A stretch of DNA of 37,915 nt from Dipetalonema caudispina (taxonomy: Eukaryota > Nematoda > Chromadorea > Rhabditida > Onchocercidae). The stretch is from contig JABVXV010000466.1 in NCBI GenBank assembly GCA_013365325.1, forward strand, positions 1-37,915, given 5' to 3'. A program made the position numbers and the translations under genes. Under the pieces are notes generated by a model that worked only from the letters and a program-made list of their open reading frames with translations, was not told where the DNA came from and did not search any database. Positions 37,741 to 37,915 of the stretch are shown here, one piece after another; within the stretch, counting starts at the first letter, position 1; each line of letters opens with the position of its first letter.

Positions 37741-37915
<175 letters not shown>

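Overview
The window looks like an AT-rich nematode nuclear contig. The reasons are split genes with consensus GT..TTTCAG introns, ATGs placed a few bases after pyrimidine-rich TTTCAG/TTACAG acceptors (the arrangement expected for spliced-leader trans-splicing), two same-strand neighbours that could form an operon, and a calmodulin-like gene resembling nematode cal genes. Intron sizes and composition fit a clade III (filarial-type) worm, but I cannot fix the species from sequence alone.

Layout: 1-8770 is gene-poor, AT-rich DNA full of homopolymers and microsatellites. 8783-11467 (+) is an unrecognised six-exon gene with a cysteine-rich middle, followed at 12921-13089 (+) by an extra exon encoding a membrane segment that may be an alternative 3' end. 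On the minus strand, 20066-16689 encodes WDR46/UTP7, a small-subunit processome WD40 protein, and 15947-13762 encodes a TMEM41B-type VTT/DedA ER membrane protein. The second gene lies about 0.74 kb downstream on the same strand, so a trans-spliced operon is possible. Divergent from WDR46 across 438 bp, 20505-23770 (+) encodes a LARP7-like RNA-binding protein in nine exons. 28872-25438 (-) encodes a calmodulin-like protein with four EF-hands behind a roughly 123-residue low-complexity N-terminal extension. 29301-29570 may hold a further 5' exon. 29570-37915 has no convincing gene and holds microsatellites, a tandem duplication and a strong 18-bp-arm palindrome. The window starts in (AAT)n and ends in (ATT)n.

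The gene models were built by hand. For each of the five main genes every splice junction keeps phase and the summed exon length is a multiple of three (WDR46 559 aa, TMEM41B 253 aa, LARP7-like 564 aa, calmodulin-like 270 aa, unknown 321 aa). The central genes are mostly RNA-centred: WDR46 acts in 18S rRNA maturation and LARP7 relatives bind 7SK, U6 or telomerase RNA. The most unusual object is the LARP7-like protein. It keeps the overall order (basic region, La-module-like fold, RRM, C-terminal Leu/Lys motif) but lacks the aromatic RNA-3'-end signature of the La motif and has no C-terminal xRRM.
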